Assembly: GCA_038744685.1 (NCBI GenBank)
Contig: JBCDMB010000029.1
Coordinates: forward strand, 1 to 35,050
Direction: 5' to 3'
DNA: 35,050 bases
Origin: Verrucomicrobiota bacterium
Lineage (GTDB): Bacteria > Verrucomicrobiota > Verrucomicrobiia > Opitutales > Puniceicoccaceae
This document shows, piece after piece, positions 8,021 to 16,128 of the stretch (position 1 is the stretch's first letter; the number at the start of each line of letters is the position of its first letter). The notes beneath the pieces are model-generated. The model worked only from the letters and a program-made list of their open reading frames with translations, was not told where the DNA came from and did not search any database. Position numbers and translations under genes: made by a program.

Positions 8021-8770
8021 ATGAATGGAACAACATACATCATCGGCGGATCAAAAGGAATGGGACTAGCCACCGCACGCAGGCTAGTCGTCAAAGGACA
8101 AGGGGTCACTCTTGTCGCTCGGGATCAGGAGGCTTTGGATAAAGTCGCTTCCGACTTAGGCGGTGACGTCGAGACGGTGGTCGCCGATCTATATAACGAG
8201 GAATCGGTAAACCAGCTGATCGACCGAATCGAGAAGGAGCCTCGCGAGATCAGTGGACTGGTTAACGCCGCCGGTTACTTTTTCCCTAAGCCTTTCCTCG
8301 AGCAGTCCCGCGAAGACTACCGCAACTACATGGACCTGAATGAGGCCTTTTTCTTTATCACTCAGGCAGTCGCCCAGAAGATGAAGACCACTGGGCGTGG
8401 CGCTATCGTTAACGTAGGTTCGATGTGGGCGAAACAAGCCATCAAAGCCACTCCCTCCAGTTCCTACTCGATGGCCAAAGCTGGGCTCCACTCATTGACC
8501 CAGCACCTCGCGATGGAGCTCGCTGACTCCGGTATTCGGGTCAACGCGGTTTCTCCTGCCGTGGTCGTGACTACAATCTACAAATCCTTCATTGAGGAGG
8601 ATAAGATTGAGGAAACGCTCGCAGACTTCGACGGCTTCCATCCGATCGGACGGGTCGGCCAGGCAGATGATGTGGCTGCATCGATTGAGTTCCTCCTCAG
8701 CGACGAAGCATCCTGGGTCACTGGAGCGATTTGGGATGTCGATGGTGGCGTGATCGCTGGGCGTAACTAG
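8021..8770 (+). CDS. Short-chain dehydrogenase/reductase (SDR)
   Basis: A 249-residue classical SDR, expected to be an NAD(P)-dependent oxidoreductase in the cytoplasm. It shows the nucleotide-binding GGSKGMG (9-15), the NAAG motif (82-85), a catalytic serine in VNVGSMW (S134), and the YxxxK pair Y149/K153 in YSMAK. Arginines following strand 2 (VARDQ) suggest a preference for NADPH. The C-terminus keeps the usual GAIWDVDGG. The substrate cannot be told. It is transcribed away from a TetR gene and is probably derepressed by that regulator's ligand, perhaps the enzyme's own substrate. A strong terminator follows. Confidence 0.92.
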   Translation: MNGTTYIIGGSKGMGLATARRLVVKGQGVTLVARDQEALDKVASDLGGDVETVVADLYNEESVNQLIDRIEKEPREISGLVNAAGYFFPKPFLEQSREDYRNYMDLNEAFFFITQAVAQKMKTTGRGAIVNVGSMWAKQAIKATPSSSYSMAKAGLHSLTQHLAMELADSGIRVNAVSPAVVVTTIYKSFIEEDKIEETLADFDGFHPIGRVGQADDVAASIEFLLSDEASWVTGAIWDVDGGVIAGRN

Positions 8771-8778
8771 AAGGAACC

Positions 8779-8854
8779 AATCCCCATTCTTTGGGGATTC
8801 CTCTTCCGAAAAGAACCGGGAGTGCTGGGCCTAAACCCGCGCTCCCGGTTTTGC
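8779..8854 (+). terminator. Rho-independent terminator after SDR
   Basis: Two hairpins. AATCCCC/GGGGATT (8779-8785 with 8793-8799) is followed by AACCGGGAG/CTCCCGGTT (8814-8822 with 8842-8850), whose interior also pairs GGG with CCC. A TTTTG run follows the second stem. Confidence 0.7.
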
Positions 8855-8911
8855 CTTTCAAAAAAGGGTGAAAAGCGAATTACTAACCCGAGAATTCGTA
8901 ACAGTGATTTC

Positions 8912-8937
8912 GTAGCATCCGCCACCTAGGCGGATGA
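8912..8937. repeat. REP-like palindromic element, single copy
   Basis: GTAG followed by CATCCGCC (8916-8923), a five-base loop and GGCGGATG (8929-8936). The same GTAGCATCC...GGCGGATGA pattern recurs three times at 26429-26600. It is an extragenic palindrome of the kind moved by RAYT transposases elsewhere; no such transposase is in this window. Confidence 0.65.
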
Positions 8938-9247
8938 CTTTGAATTTACGAGCATTGCCAGCTTCCAATGGCCATCGGTCTTGGTGCCCGATGCTACCAA
9001 GCGGCATCCAAAAATCTGCTTAAGTTACTATCATTCACATTTGATTCCTCTTTACCCCTTTTGCCAAAGACTTCACCGCCGCCCTGCTTCCTCATGAATC
9101 GATACAAAGACAAGGTCCTGACTGGTTTGTGAGCGTAAGCGAGACGACCATCTCACGCAATCCTGTGAAAATTGACATTCGACAAATTGGGCGTTTTTCT
9201 TGCTCTCCCGCTCGCTGCTTGGATCAACTATAGCCTAACCCAGCAAT
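8938..9247. other. Intergenic region upstream of cassette copy 1
   Basis: No gene seen in about 310 bases. It holds a small inverted repeat CTTGGT...ACCAAG near 8982-9003 and a TTGACA hexamer at 9172-9177 that could be a -35 box; no matching -10 at the right spacing was found. It does not resemble the region in front of cassette copy 2. Confidence 0.3.
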
Positions 9248-11356
9248 ATGAAAAAACACGTTTTACTCACCTTAGCTGTCTTCGTAGTGGCTGCGCAAGC
9301 GCAAGACTCTGTGCCCACTACCATTCCCTACCAAGGTCTCATTGAGGTCGATGGCGAGCCCTTCACCGGCACCGGCCAGTTTTATTTCATGCTGGTTTCC
9401 AAGAATCCGCTGACCAGCACACCCACGACTGCCTCTGCCACTGTGACCAGTCGGGTGGATGGCGGGATAGAGGAAATCACGGTGAACACGGCGGGTTCGG
9501 GTTACACATCCGTTCCCGACGTAACCATCAGTGGCGGCGGTGGCTCCGGGGCAGCCGCGATCGCATCTATTTCAAGCGGAGGAATAATCACGGGTATCAC
9601 AATCACGGATTCGGGAACGGGTTACACATCCTCACCCACCGTTACGATCTCCAACCCCCAACCAGCGGAGCGAGCGATCTGGACAAACGAATCCGGGGCT
9701 CCGTCATCACTCTCACGCCCAAGCCAGTTCGAATCAATCCCGATCGTCGAAGGGAATTACTCTCTGCGGCTGGGTGACCCAGACCTAATGCCTGCTATCT
9801 TTCCGTTTGACCTCGATGATCCAGAGATATTCCTGAAGATCTGGTTCGACGACGGTACCAACGGAATCCAACAGCTTAGCCCAGATCAGCCCATCGGTTC
9901 GACGCCTTTTTCTTTAATCGCTCGGACGGTCATTGGAGCAGGCTCTGTCGCCTCGGGAACAAGTGCTGTCGCCATGGGCGACTTCACGACGGCCAGTGGC
10001 TTTGCCGCTACTGCCACGGGTAACCGCACGGCTGCCAGCGGCAGCGAGTCTACAGCCATGGGTAACAGCACGACTGCTAGTGGCTTTGCCGCTACCGCCA
10101 TGGGTAACCGTGCGACTGCCAGCGGCAGCGAGTCTACTGCCATGGGCGACAGCACGGTTGCCAGCGGTATTCACGCAACTGCCATGGGCGACCGCACGAC
10201 AGCCAGCGGTAATAACGCTACAGCCATGGGTAGAGAATCAACTGCCAGCGACTTCGCTGCTACCGCTATGGGCAACTTCACGATTGCCAGTGCCGGCGCT
10301 GCTACCGCAATGGGTGAACGCACGACTGCCAGCGGCGGAGAGTCTACCGCTATGGGCGCCTTCACGATTGCCAGCGGCGAGAGGTCTACCGCCATGGGTA
10401 ACAGCACAACAGCCAGCGGTCGTGTTGCTACCGCTATGGGCGTGGTTACGGTTGCTTCGTCTTTCTCTGAGACGGCGATCGGACTTTTTAATACAACTTA
10501 CACGCCAGCATCGACGTCATCGAGAAATAGCAGCGACCGCCTTTTCGTGATTGGCAATGGCTCCTCTGTTAATAACCGCTCCGACGCACTTATTGTTGAG
10601 AAAAGTGGTCAAGCCTTCTTCAAAGCGGATCCCGGCGCTGTCGATGGATTCTTTCCGAACAACTATGCGGCCGTAATTGAAAATACCGATGCCACTATTG
10701 GTGGTGATGCGCTCGCTATTAAAGTTCAAACGGTTACCCCCAATAACGCTGTCAATTTCCTAGCCTTCTTTGACGGAAACGACACCATCTTAGGTGAAAT
10801 CGACGGTAATGGGGCTGGTGGCGTAAGATTTCAATCCAACGGAGCCGACTATGCGGAATACCTCCCGGCTCTCGATCCGGATGAAGAACTGGAGGCCGGC
10901 GACCTCGTGGCCGTCCGCTCTGGCAAGATCACTCGGGACACCTCCTCTTTTGACCAACTGATGGTCATTTCGACCAATCCCATCGTGGTCGGGAACCGTC
11001 CAGAGGACTCCACGGGCTACCACAAGGTTGCCTTCATCGGCCAGGTGCCAGTGAAGGTGAGCGGTCCCGTCCGTTCCGGAGACTACCTTCTCGCCTCCGG
11101 GCTGAACGATGGCACGGCGGTCGCCAAGCCTGCCGAAGAAATCCGCGCCAGCGACCGCAGCCGCATCATTGGCCGCGCCTGGGACAGCAGTGATGCCGCA
11201 GGCGAGAAACTCATCAACGCTGCCGTCGGTTTGGATCTTGGCGAAGCCCTCGTCTCGGAGATTGAACAGCTCCGGTCCCAGCTGAGTCTCGTTATCGCAA
11301 GGCTTCAAAAGCTGGAAAACTCCGGAAGCGGAGCAAGTCCTACGACGGCCCCCTGA
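9248..11356 (+). CDS. Large secreted surface protein A1: YadA-head-like repeats and IMC-like C-terminus
   Basis: 702 residues. A signal peptide ends near AQAQ (about 19). Next comes an N-terminal beta domain (IPYQGLIEVDGEPFTG to LSPDQPIGSTPFSL, about 25-225) common in bacterial adhesin or tail-fibre-like proteins. It carries an insertion of two GSGYTS-type repeats (83-135). Residues 233-414 are thirteen 14-residue units of the TTASGxxSTAMGNx type, as in the left-handed beta-roll heads of YadA-like trimeric adhesins. Residues 532-660 (GADYAEYLP, STNPIVVGN, GQVPVKVSGPVRSGDYLLASG) resemble the intramolecular-chaperone/Peptidase_G2-like end of tail spikes. A short coiled coil (IEQLRSQLSLVIARLQKLE) follows. 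No YadA beta-barrel anchor is present, so it is probably secreted or held by another protein. Gene B1 begins 24 bases after it. Confidence 0.85.
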   Translation: MKKHVLLTLAVFVVAAQAQDSVPTTIPYQGLIEVDGEPFTGTGQFYFMLVSKNPLTSTPTTASATVTSRVDGGIEEITVNTAGSGYTSVPDVTISGGGGSGAAAIASISSGGIITGITITDSGTGYTSSPTVTISNPQPAERAIWTNESGAPSSLSRPSQFESIPIVEGNYSLRLGDPDLMPAIFPFDLDDPEIFLKIWFDDGTNGIQQLSPDQPIGSTPFSLIARTVIGAGSVASGTSAVAMGDFTTASGFAATATGNRTAASGSESTAMGNSTTASGFAATAMGNRATASGSESTAMGDSTVASGIHATAMGDRTTASGNNATAMGRESTASDFAATAMGNFTIASAGAATAMGERTTASGGESTAMGAFTIASGERSTAMGNSTTASGRVATAMGVVTVASSFSETAIGLFNTTYTPASTSSRNSSDRLFVIGNGSSVNNRSDALIVEKSGQAFFKADPGAVDGFFPNNYAAVIENTDATIGGDALAIKVQTVTPNNAVNFLAFFDGNDTILGEIDGNGAGGVRFQSNGADYAEYLPALDPDEELEAGDLVAVRSGKITRDTSSFDQLMVISTNPIVVGNRPEDSTGYHKVAFIGQVPVKVSGPVRSGDYLLASGLNDGTAVAKPAEEIRASDRSRIIGRAWDSSDAAGEKLINAAVGLDLGEALVSEIEQLRSQLSLVIARLQKLENSGSGASPTTAP
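9944..10489 (+). repeat. Thirteen 42-bp in-frame repeats in A1
   Basis: Thirteen consecutive 42-bp units encode 14-residue head repeats; the unit pattern is [T/S]xASGxxxTAMGxx. Units 2 and 4 (SGFAAT) and units 3 and 5 (SGSEST) look like a duplicated 84-bp pair. The array can grow or shrink by unequal exchange without changing frame. Confidence 0.9.
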
Positions 11357-11380
11357 GGCGCACCTAACTCTTCATTTGTC

Positions 11381-12010
11381 ATGAGAACTCTACTCGCTTT
11401 CTTTCTCACGGTTTCCAGTGTCTCCGCTCAGCAGAGCAGCACCAATTACTCCATTCCAATCTCCAGCATTGATGGTGGAAACGGCACGTCCTCTTCCAGC
11501 AACTATACGATCGTCACTAGCTCCATTGGGGGGATTTTTGGACGAGGCAGCTCGACGAGCTACTCGGTGAGGAGCGGTTATGTCGAGCAGTTCTCCTCGT
11601 TAGCCGACTTCATGCAGGGCATTGACCTGCGGGACTACGACAGCTGGAGTACTCAATTCCCAGGCACGGATCTCACCGACCGTCAGGGTGATGCTGACGG
11701 CGACCGCGTCAGCAATGAAGATGAGTTCATTGCGCTGACTGACCCCACCGATCCCAAATCCTTCCCATTCCTGGAGATTTTGTCCGTCGATCTGATCAAT
11801 AACACAGTTGAGCTTCGCTTCTCGCCCTACGAGACAGACGCTACCTTACGAACTTATCTCCTCCTCAGTCAGGAAGGCCTCACTGGAAGCTTCTTGCCGG
11901 TTCCCGGTGTCGTCCCAGTCGCATCCGGTGATGATGGCACTTTCACAGATTCCCGGACGGCCCCGGAACGACTGTTCTACCGGCTACGGATTTCCATCCC
12001 GAGCGAATAG
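11381..12010 (+). CDS. Secreted partner protein B1 with SSxNY repeats and a calcium-loop motif
   Basis: 209 residues with signal peptide (ending VSA|QQSS). The first 75 mature residues hold three copies of a Ser-rich motif: SSTNYSIPISSIDGG, SSSNYTIVTSSIGG and SSTSYSVRSGYVEQF. This pattern is seen in secreted proteins of several phyla, function unknown. Next is DLTDRQGDADGDRVSNEDEF, read as DADGDRVSNEDEF, an EF-hand/thrombospondin-3-like calcium loop. The TDPTDPKSFPFLEILSV stretch and a C-terminal beta domain ending LFYRLRISIPSE complete it. It starts 24 bases after A1, so the two are probably co-transcribed and may interact. Its mature part differs from B2 at only six residues. Confidence 0.8.
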   Translation: MRTLLAFFLTVSSVSAQQSSTNYSIPISSIDGGNGTSSSSNYTIVTSSIGGIFGRGSSTSYSVRSGYVEQFSSLADFMQGIDLRDYDSWSTQFPGTDLTDRQGDADGDRVSNEDEFIALTDPTDPKSFPFLEILSVDLINNTVELRFSPYETDATLRTYLLLSQEGLTGSFLPVPGVVPVASGDDGTFTDSRTAPERLFYRLRISIPSE

Positions 12011-12057
12011 AGTGGGGCGAATCCTGGGATGCCCACCCTCGAGTTCGGATCACTTTC

Positions 12058-12291
12058 ATGCTCATGAAAATCACTGCAACCCTTTGTATCACCTTAGTGC
12101 TTTTTTCGTTGGGTTGTTCCAGTCTTCTCGTGGGCTTCGAAGAAGACGCGTTGAGGAAGCAGTATCTCTCCGGGGAGATATCCGGCGACGAGTATTGGAG
12201 CCGGCTGGATCATCTGAGGACCAAGGAGAAGGAGATGCAGGCATGGGATGGACCGCTGTTCGGTGCCGAATCGGGCAAAAAAAGCCTCTGA
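12058..12291 (+). CDS. Small lipoprotein with SHOCT-like helix pair
   Basis: 77 residues (or 75 from the second ATG at 12064). A lipobox LFSLGC with the cysteine at residue 20 predicts a lipid-anchored protein. The mature part contains LRKQYLSGEISGDEYWSRLDHL, visible as LRKQYLSGEIS and DEYWSRLDHLR. This resembles the SHOCT short C-terminal domain, a two-helix module at the ends of many membrane proteins. No other domain is present. The gene lies 47 bases after B1 and could belong to the same transcript. Function unknown. Confidence 0.65.
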   Translation: MLMKITATLCITLVLFSLGCSSLLVGFEEDALRKQYLSGEISGDEYWSRLDHLRTKEKEMQAWDGPLFGAESGKKSL

Positions 12292-12406
12292 CGAGAACGA
12301 TAAAGACGGCAGGGATTGATCGAAAGGGATCAAACTGAGAATACAGTGCTAGCGAATTGCTGCGCTGGAGAAATGTAGGAGTTTACAGACTCTCAGCTAT
12401 GCTTCC

Positions 12407-12493
12407 TTACCGAAGAGTCTGTTGCATCACCGCCCGTATCTTCCCACGAACCGTTTCAGGTTCGTTGATCTTTTTCTTTAGCGCCTGATCCAT
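12407..12493 (-). CDS. Possible 28-residue small protein or gene remnant
   Basis: A short minus-strand frame beginning ATG at 12493 and reading MDQALKKKINEPETVRGK then IRAVMQQTLR. AGGA lies seven bases before the ATG and a TAA directly precedes it. The composition is strongly protein-like, basic and helical, but no family was recognised. It may be a genuine micro-protein, the end of a lost gene, or chance. Confidence 0.22.
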   Translation of the reverse strand: MDQALKKKINEPETVRGKIRAVMQQTLR

Positions 12494-12541
12494 TTAGTTT
12501 CCTATTTGACCCACTACTGTTTTCTTAATCCTGAGTCATTT

Positions 12542-13042
12542 ATGAAGACTATTTTGGTACTTGCGTGTTTCCTCTCTATTTCAGGCTCTGTTGCACCATT
12601 TGACCATATTGGGGAAAACTATTGGGTCATATTTGAGGATTTTACGGGAGATGCTCGCACAGATATTGCCATTACCTCGGCGCGCCCTTGGGGAAATGCT
12701 GGGATGTGGTGGTGGATTTACTCAGCACAACCCGATGGCAGCTACACTTATTTCGACGATGTATTCTTTCACCCCAAAGCCTTCCGCATCTATCCACTTG
12801 AAAAAAATGGGGCAGAACTAGTCACATACTATCGGTCGGATTCTAACTCTGGAAGTCTCATTACCTACCGAATTCAAGATGAGATCGAAGAGACCTCAAA
12901 GGTTACGATTTATCCTAAAGAAGGTGATCAAGAGTTATACGAAGATCACTTCTCCTATCTATGGAAGTTTCCTAGAGCGCTCAAGATCCCTACCAATAAG
13001 ATAAGATTCGATGGTAATTCACTGTCGATACAGGAACACTAA
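12542..13042 (+). CDS. Secreted hypothetical protein with FG-GAP/VCBS-like segment
   Basis: 166 residues from ATG 12542, chosen because it gives a clean signal peptide (MKTILVLACFLSISGSVA); an in-frame TTG at 12506 would put 12 polar residues in front. The mature N-terminus reads GENYWVIFEDFTGDARTDIAIT in blocks: YWVIFEDFTGD and ARTDIAITSARPWGN. The DxTGDxxxDIAIT form recalls FG-GAP/VCBS repeats. A Trp-rich GMWWWIY and many acidic residues follow. It is too short for a whole propeller. Likely exported; function unknown. Neighbours give no clue. Confidence 0.65.
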   Translation: MKTILVLACFLSISGSVAPFDHIGENYWVIFEDFTGDARTDIAITSARPWGNAGMWWWIYSAQPDGSYTYFDDVFFHPKAFRIYPLEKNGAELVTYYRSDSNSGSLITYRIQDEIEETSKVTIYPKEGDQELYEDHFSYLWKFPRALKIPTNKIRFDGNSLSIQEH

Positions 13043-13197
13043 CGAGTCCAAGGACGGGTACCTAGGAGTGTGACGAACTCAGTAAACCGCGAGGCCGTAA
13101 GTAATACTTTAATTGTTCGCATTCCAGGGAAAGAGACTGATTGGATGATCGGAATCGGGATGGGCCTTTGCAGAATAAGATATATGGGAGGCACATT

Positions 13198-13217
13198 CAC
13201 GGCGACTGAGCGCCGTG
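13198..13217 (-). terminator. GC-rich hairpin after the GT4 gene
   Basis: CACGGCG-ACTGAG-CGCCGTG, a perfect seven-bp stem placed two bases beyond the GT4 stop codon. It has no U tract after it on the minus strand, so it may stabilise the 3' end instead of terminating. Confidence 0.4.
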
Positions 13218-13218
13218 G

Positions 13219-14439
13219 CTACCTCTTGGATTTTTCGTAGTTGAATCGGTTCTTCGCTTCTATCCAACGGCTCATGTATTCCGTGCTGCGGTGGTGGTGG
13301 TGGCGGAGCATTTGGCCGACGAAGTGGTTTTTGCGGTTTTCGGTAGTAAGGGATTTTAATTGTTCGATCAGGCTGGGTGCCCATTCCTTGGCGAGGAAGC
13401 GGTCTTTGACGATGCGGTAGCCTTGGTGCTGAACCGTTTTCCATAGATCCGGCTTCGTGTAGAGCTCCACAGCGGTTTGGGCGAGACCGGGTGCATCGGC
13501 GTGTATCAGGCAGCCCCAGTCGATGGGCCCGTTCATCGATTCCGCTGCAATGGGTGTGACTACTGTCGGCGTGCCGGAGCAAAAGCCGTCAGCGACCTTG
13601 CCTTTCTGTCCGGCACCGAAACGGAGAGGTGCGAGGTTTACCCGGTAACGTCCGAGCGTTTTCATCGACTCCTCGGCTCGACCGCAGAAGTAGATTCCGT
13701 TTGCGGCGTTCTCTAGTTGCCGGACCTTTTCCGGCTCATAGGAGCCGTATAGGTGAAGCGCGGCGTCGGGTAATTGCTGGCGGATGATCGGCCAAATTTG
13801 ATCACAACACCAGTGGACGGCATCCCAGTTGGGTGCGTGAAGGTAGTTACCTATCATCACGAAGTCTTTTCGGTCTTCGAAAGTGGATGTCGAAGGTAGA
13901 GGCGAATCCAACATCAGAGGCAGATAACTCAACTGAGTGGCAGGCACTTGAAAGACCGATTGTAGGCATTCGATTTCGAACTCGGAAATGATCCAGCTCA
14001 GATCGGAACGAAAGATCGCTGCAATCTCACGGAGTGCCACGTCATTGAAAAGATTCAGGTTACCCCCGTGCTTCAACTGCTGCTCGCGTGCTTCCCGTAG
14101 ACAGTGGAGATCAATGGTATCGAGAATTCGTAAGGTATCGGGACAGGCTTTTTCGATTCGCCAGCCGAATTGCTCTTCCGTCATGTAGCGGTCAAACACT
14201 ACGAAGTTTGGCGCCAGCGATCGCACCCAATGATCGAAAGCGTCATCGTTGACTTGTGATTTTCTGGTCGAAACACCTTTCTTGAGGAGGTCGTCGGAGT
14301 GCTCGGTGGGCTCTGCCGTTGTCGTAAAGGTCACTGACCAATTTACGGTTAAGAACGCATCGATAAGCCCCATCGTCCGGGTGCCAGCAGCACTCGAGAG
14401 GGGCTCGGGGTAGACTTTGCCGATGACTAAGACTTTCAT
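13219..14439 (-). CDS. Glycosyltransferase, GT4/GT1-like family
   Basis: 406 residues, GT-B fold. The N-terminal Rossmann half begins KVLVIGKVYPEPLSSAAGTRTM, the start typical of GT4 enzymes that bind an acceptor near the GxR loop. The C-terminal half shows FVMIGNYLHAPNWDAVHW, LHLYGSYEPEKV and the donor-binding loop APLRFGAGQKGKVADGF followed by SGTPTVVTPIAAESM. It should transfer a sugar from an activated donor, probably for surface polysaccharide. Sugar and acceptor are unknown. It stands alone on the minus strand with ATG at 14439. A second glycosyltransferase (GT9) lies 2.7 kb away, in a different operon. Confidence 0.87.
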   Translation of the reverse strand: MKVLVIGKVYPEPLSSAAGTRTMGLIDAFLTVNWSVTFTTTAEPTEHSDDLLKKGVSTRKSQVNDDAFDHWVRSLAPNFVVFDRYMTEEQFGWRIEKACPDTLRILDTIDLHCLREAREQQLKHGGNLNLFNDVALREIAAIFRSDLSWIISEFEIECLQSVFQVPATQLSYLPLMLDSPLPSTSTFEDRKDFVMIGNYLHAPNWDAVHWCCDQIWPIIRQQLPDAALHLYGSYEPEKVRQLENAANGIYFCGRAEESMKTLGRYRVNLAPLRFGAGQKGKVADGFCSGTPTVVTPIAAESMNGPIDWGCLIHADAPGLAQTAVELYTKPDLWKTVQHQGYRIVKDRFLAKEWAPSLIEQLKSLTTENRKNHFVGQMLRHHHHRSTEYMSRWIEAKNRFNYEKSKR

Positions 14440-14550
14440 TCAGTCGAAGTGGAGGTAAATTGTTATAAGGATGAAACAGGATTCAACTTACGTCCGCAGG
14501 CGATCCTGAATGTGCGTTGCCTTAAAGAAAGCTGGGGACGAAAGAACTTC

Positions 14551-15059
14551 TCTCACAGAGGCGCAGAGCGCACGAAGGATGTTGAGAATAGGATGGTTAT
14601 TCTGGATTTAGATTTCCATGGATTATTCTGGTGATTCCGTTCTTCATCAGTTCCTCCCCAAAATTTAGAAGGTAACCAAGGCGGCAATCGGTGAGTTTCA
14701 AATAGGTAAGAAGCTGCTTCTTGTGCGCCGGATGAATCTTCTCAACCGACTTTAATTCAATGATGACTTTCTCGTTCACGAAAAGGTCCGCACGAAAACC
14801 CTCATCAAAAGTCATTCCGTCATATTCAATGCGAACGGGGTGCTGGCGCTTTGCGGGTAGACCTTCGTTCTCCAAAGAACGAGCAAGGATGGTCTCATAA
14901 ACCGATTCAAGGAGCCCGGGTCCAAGTTTCTGGTGAAGTTGGATAGCGGCAGTAACGATGATTGATCCAATATTGTTTTAGTTCATCAAAATATATACAT
15001 GTGTTCACTATTTTTAATATGCAAGCTTTCTGCTCCGTGGGCTCTGAGCCTCTGTGAGA
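14551..15059. mobile_element. Inverted-repeat-bounded unit around GxxExxY gene
   Basis: A 509-bp segment bounded by 24-bp inverted repeats at 14551-14574 (TCTCACAGAGGCGCAGAGCG plus CACG) and 15036-15059, which match at 22 of 24 positions when one is reversed. The only gene inside is the GxxExxY gene on the minus strand. No target-site duplication was seen. The structure suggests a small cassette mobilised in trans, but the ends may equally be copies of a dispersed repeat family. Confidence 0.5.
14597..14986 (-). pseudogene. GxxExxY family protein, broken by a stop at codon 3
   Basis: The frame from ATG 14986 reads M-N-stop-NNIGSIIVTAAIQLHQKLGP then GLLESVYETILARSLENEG. It continues to the natural end at 14597 with EYDGMTFDEGFRADLFV, VIIELKSVEKIHPAHKKQLLTYLKL and GYLLNFG. 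The signature GLLESVYE (G-x-x-E-x-x-Y) is present and the rest of the family is complete, so only the TAA at 14980-14978 departs from the usual MNENEIG-like start. One change (GAA to TAA) would explain it. Translation could still begin at ATT 14971 or at the TTG at 14875; the latter would lose the signature. Function of the family is unknown, though it looks nuclease-like in parts. It is enclosed by inverted repeats. Confidence 0.72.
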
Positions 15060-15104
15060 ATTTTTTAAAAGGATAAGCGTCAATAAGCGCTGCATAAGCG
15101 GTTT

Positions 15105-15117
15105 CCGGCTACGCCGG
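15105..15117. repeat. Short CCGGC/GCCGG palindrome before gene at 15134
   Basis: CCGGC-TAC-GCCGG, a five-bp stem with a three-base loop 17 bases upstream of the next ATG. It could be the end of a dispersed repeat or a small structured leader. Confidence 0.25.
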
Positions 15118-15133
15118 ACCTCTGACCCTTTAC

Positions 15134-16069
15134 ATGATCCCTGAAATTTGTGAAATACTGACTATGGAGTCCACGATCACCAGCGGTGCGGTCTACCCGC
15201 AGGAGGTTTGGCGGGCGATTGCTCAGCGTCAATATGAGCGCGCAAATCAGTGGACGGATCCCTACCGCGAGAGAAGAGCGAGTGGAACACTTCATCCTGT
15301 CTACGATTTTCTGTTTGTTTATTATCGGGTCAGGCCGACTCAGCTCGAAGTCTGGCATCCGCAGTTTGGCATCACCCTTACTGGTGCTGGTGAGGAGACC
15401 TTCTATCAACATCGATTCTACCGGCATGATTCGAATGACGCGACGCTCGATCCGAGTCGAATGGAGCCGAGTGCGCGCCACCGTCTTGAAATGGCCCTCC
15501 GACTTTGCGAGACGGTTTACGAACGTCCGCCCAAGTTTGGCTGTTTCGGGATGCATGAATGGGCGATGGTCTATCGCGGAGACTTCGAGGGCGAGATCCG
15601 CCATTCGGAACAACTGCCTCTCCGACTAAGCCAGAAGGAAACTGACGCGTTCGTGCGGAGCCAACCGATCGCTTGCAGCCATTCCGATGCGTTTCGATTC
15701 TTCAGCGAAGGGGCAAAACCCTTTAACCGAGTCCAACCCACCAAGGAGACCCGAATCGACCATGAGCAATGTGGCTGCCTTCATACCAATATGGATCTTT
15801 ATAAGATCTGCGGTCAGTGTATGCCCTGGGTGGGGAGCGACCTCTTGTGGCGGTGTTTCGAATTCGCGATCGAGGCACGCATCCTCGATATGCGGGCAAG
15901 CCCCTATGATTGCCGTTCTCTCGGTTTCGATCCCATTCCCATTGAGACGCCCGAGGGAAGGGCTGACTACGAGCGGCTTCAGCGGGGACTCCACGAGCGG
16001 GCGCAGCCGCTACGGAAAGAAATCATCGACTGTCTTCAGGATGTCTTGGTAAGAGGCAAGAGGGGTTGA
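15134..16069 (+). CDS. Protein of the family often labelled '3-methyladenine DNA glycosylase'
   Basis: 311 residues (301 from the second ATG at 15164). It belongs to a conserved family that databases often name 3-methyladenine DNA glycosylase, although it lacks the motifs of AlkA, Tag or MPG, so the name should not be trusted. Conserved blocks visible are HPVYDFLFVYYRVRPTQLE, WHPQFGITL, PPKFGCFGMHEWAMVYRG, CSHSDAFRFF, EQCGCLHTNMDLYK and DMRASPYDC. The many conserved His, Cys and Asp residues suggest metal binding. Likely cytoplasmic. No clear Shine-Dalgarno sequence for either start. It converges on the GT9 gene with 59 bases between. Confidence 0.7.
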   Translation: MIPEICEILTMESTITSGAVYPQEVWRAIAQRQYERANQWTDPYRERRASGTLHPVYDFLFVYYRVRPTQLEVWHPQFGITLTGAGEETFYQHRFYRHDSNDATLDPSRMEPSARHRLEMALRLCETVYERPPKFGCFGMHEWAMVYRGDFEGEIRHSEQLPLRLSQKETDAFVRSQPIACSHSDAFRFFSEGAKPFNRVQPTKETRIDHEQCGCLHTNMDLYKICGQCMPWVGSDLLWRCFEFAIEARILDMRASPYDCRSLGFDPIPIETPEGRADYERLQRGLHERAQPLRKEIIDCLQDVLVRGKRG

Positions 16070-16128
16070 AAGAAAGTTTATCCCGGATCTAGCCTAGGGC
16101 AGCAGTGGGGCGTTTCGCAAACCCTTCG

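Noticed and set aside
9914-10174. CRISPR-like reading of the 42-bp repeats
   Set aside because: The repeats are contiguous, coding and without spacers; they are protein repeats.
9886-10550. Long open frames in other frames and on the minus strand of the A1 repeat array
   Set aside because: They arise because the 42-bp unit is a multiple of three and has no stop in those frames. Their sequence (PMAVDSLPLAVV-type) merely mirrors the head repeats; the same happens at 22716-23189.
14907-15095. Minus-strand 62-codon frame beside the GxxExxY gene
   Set aside because: It overlaps the GxxExxY reading frame and the inverted repeat, and its sequence shows no protein features.
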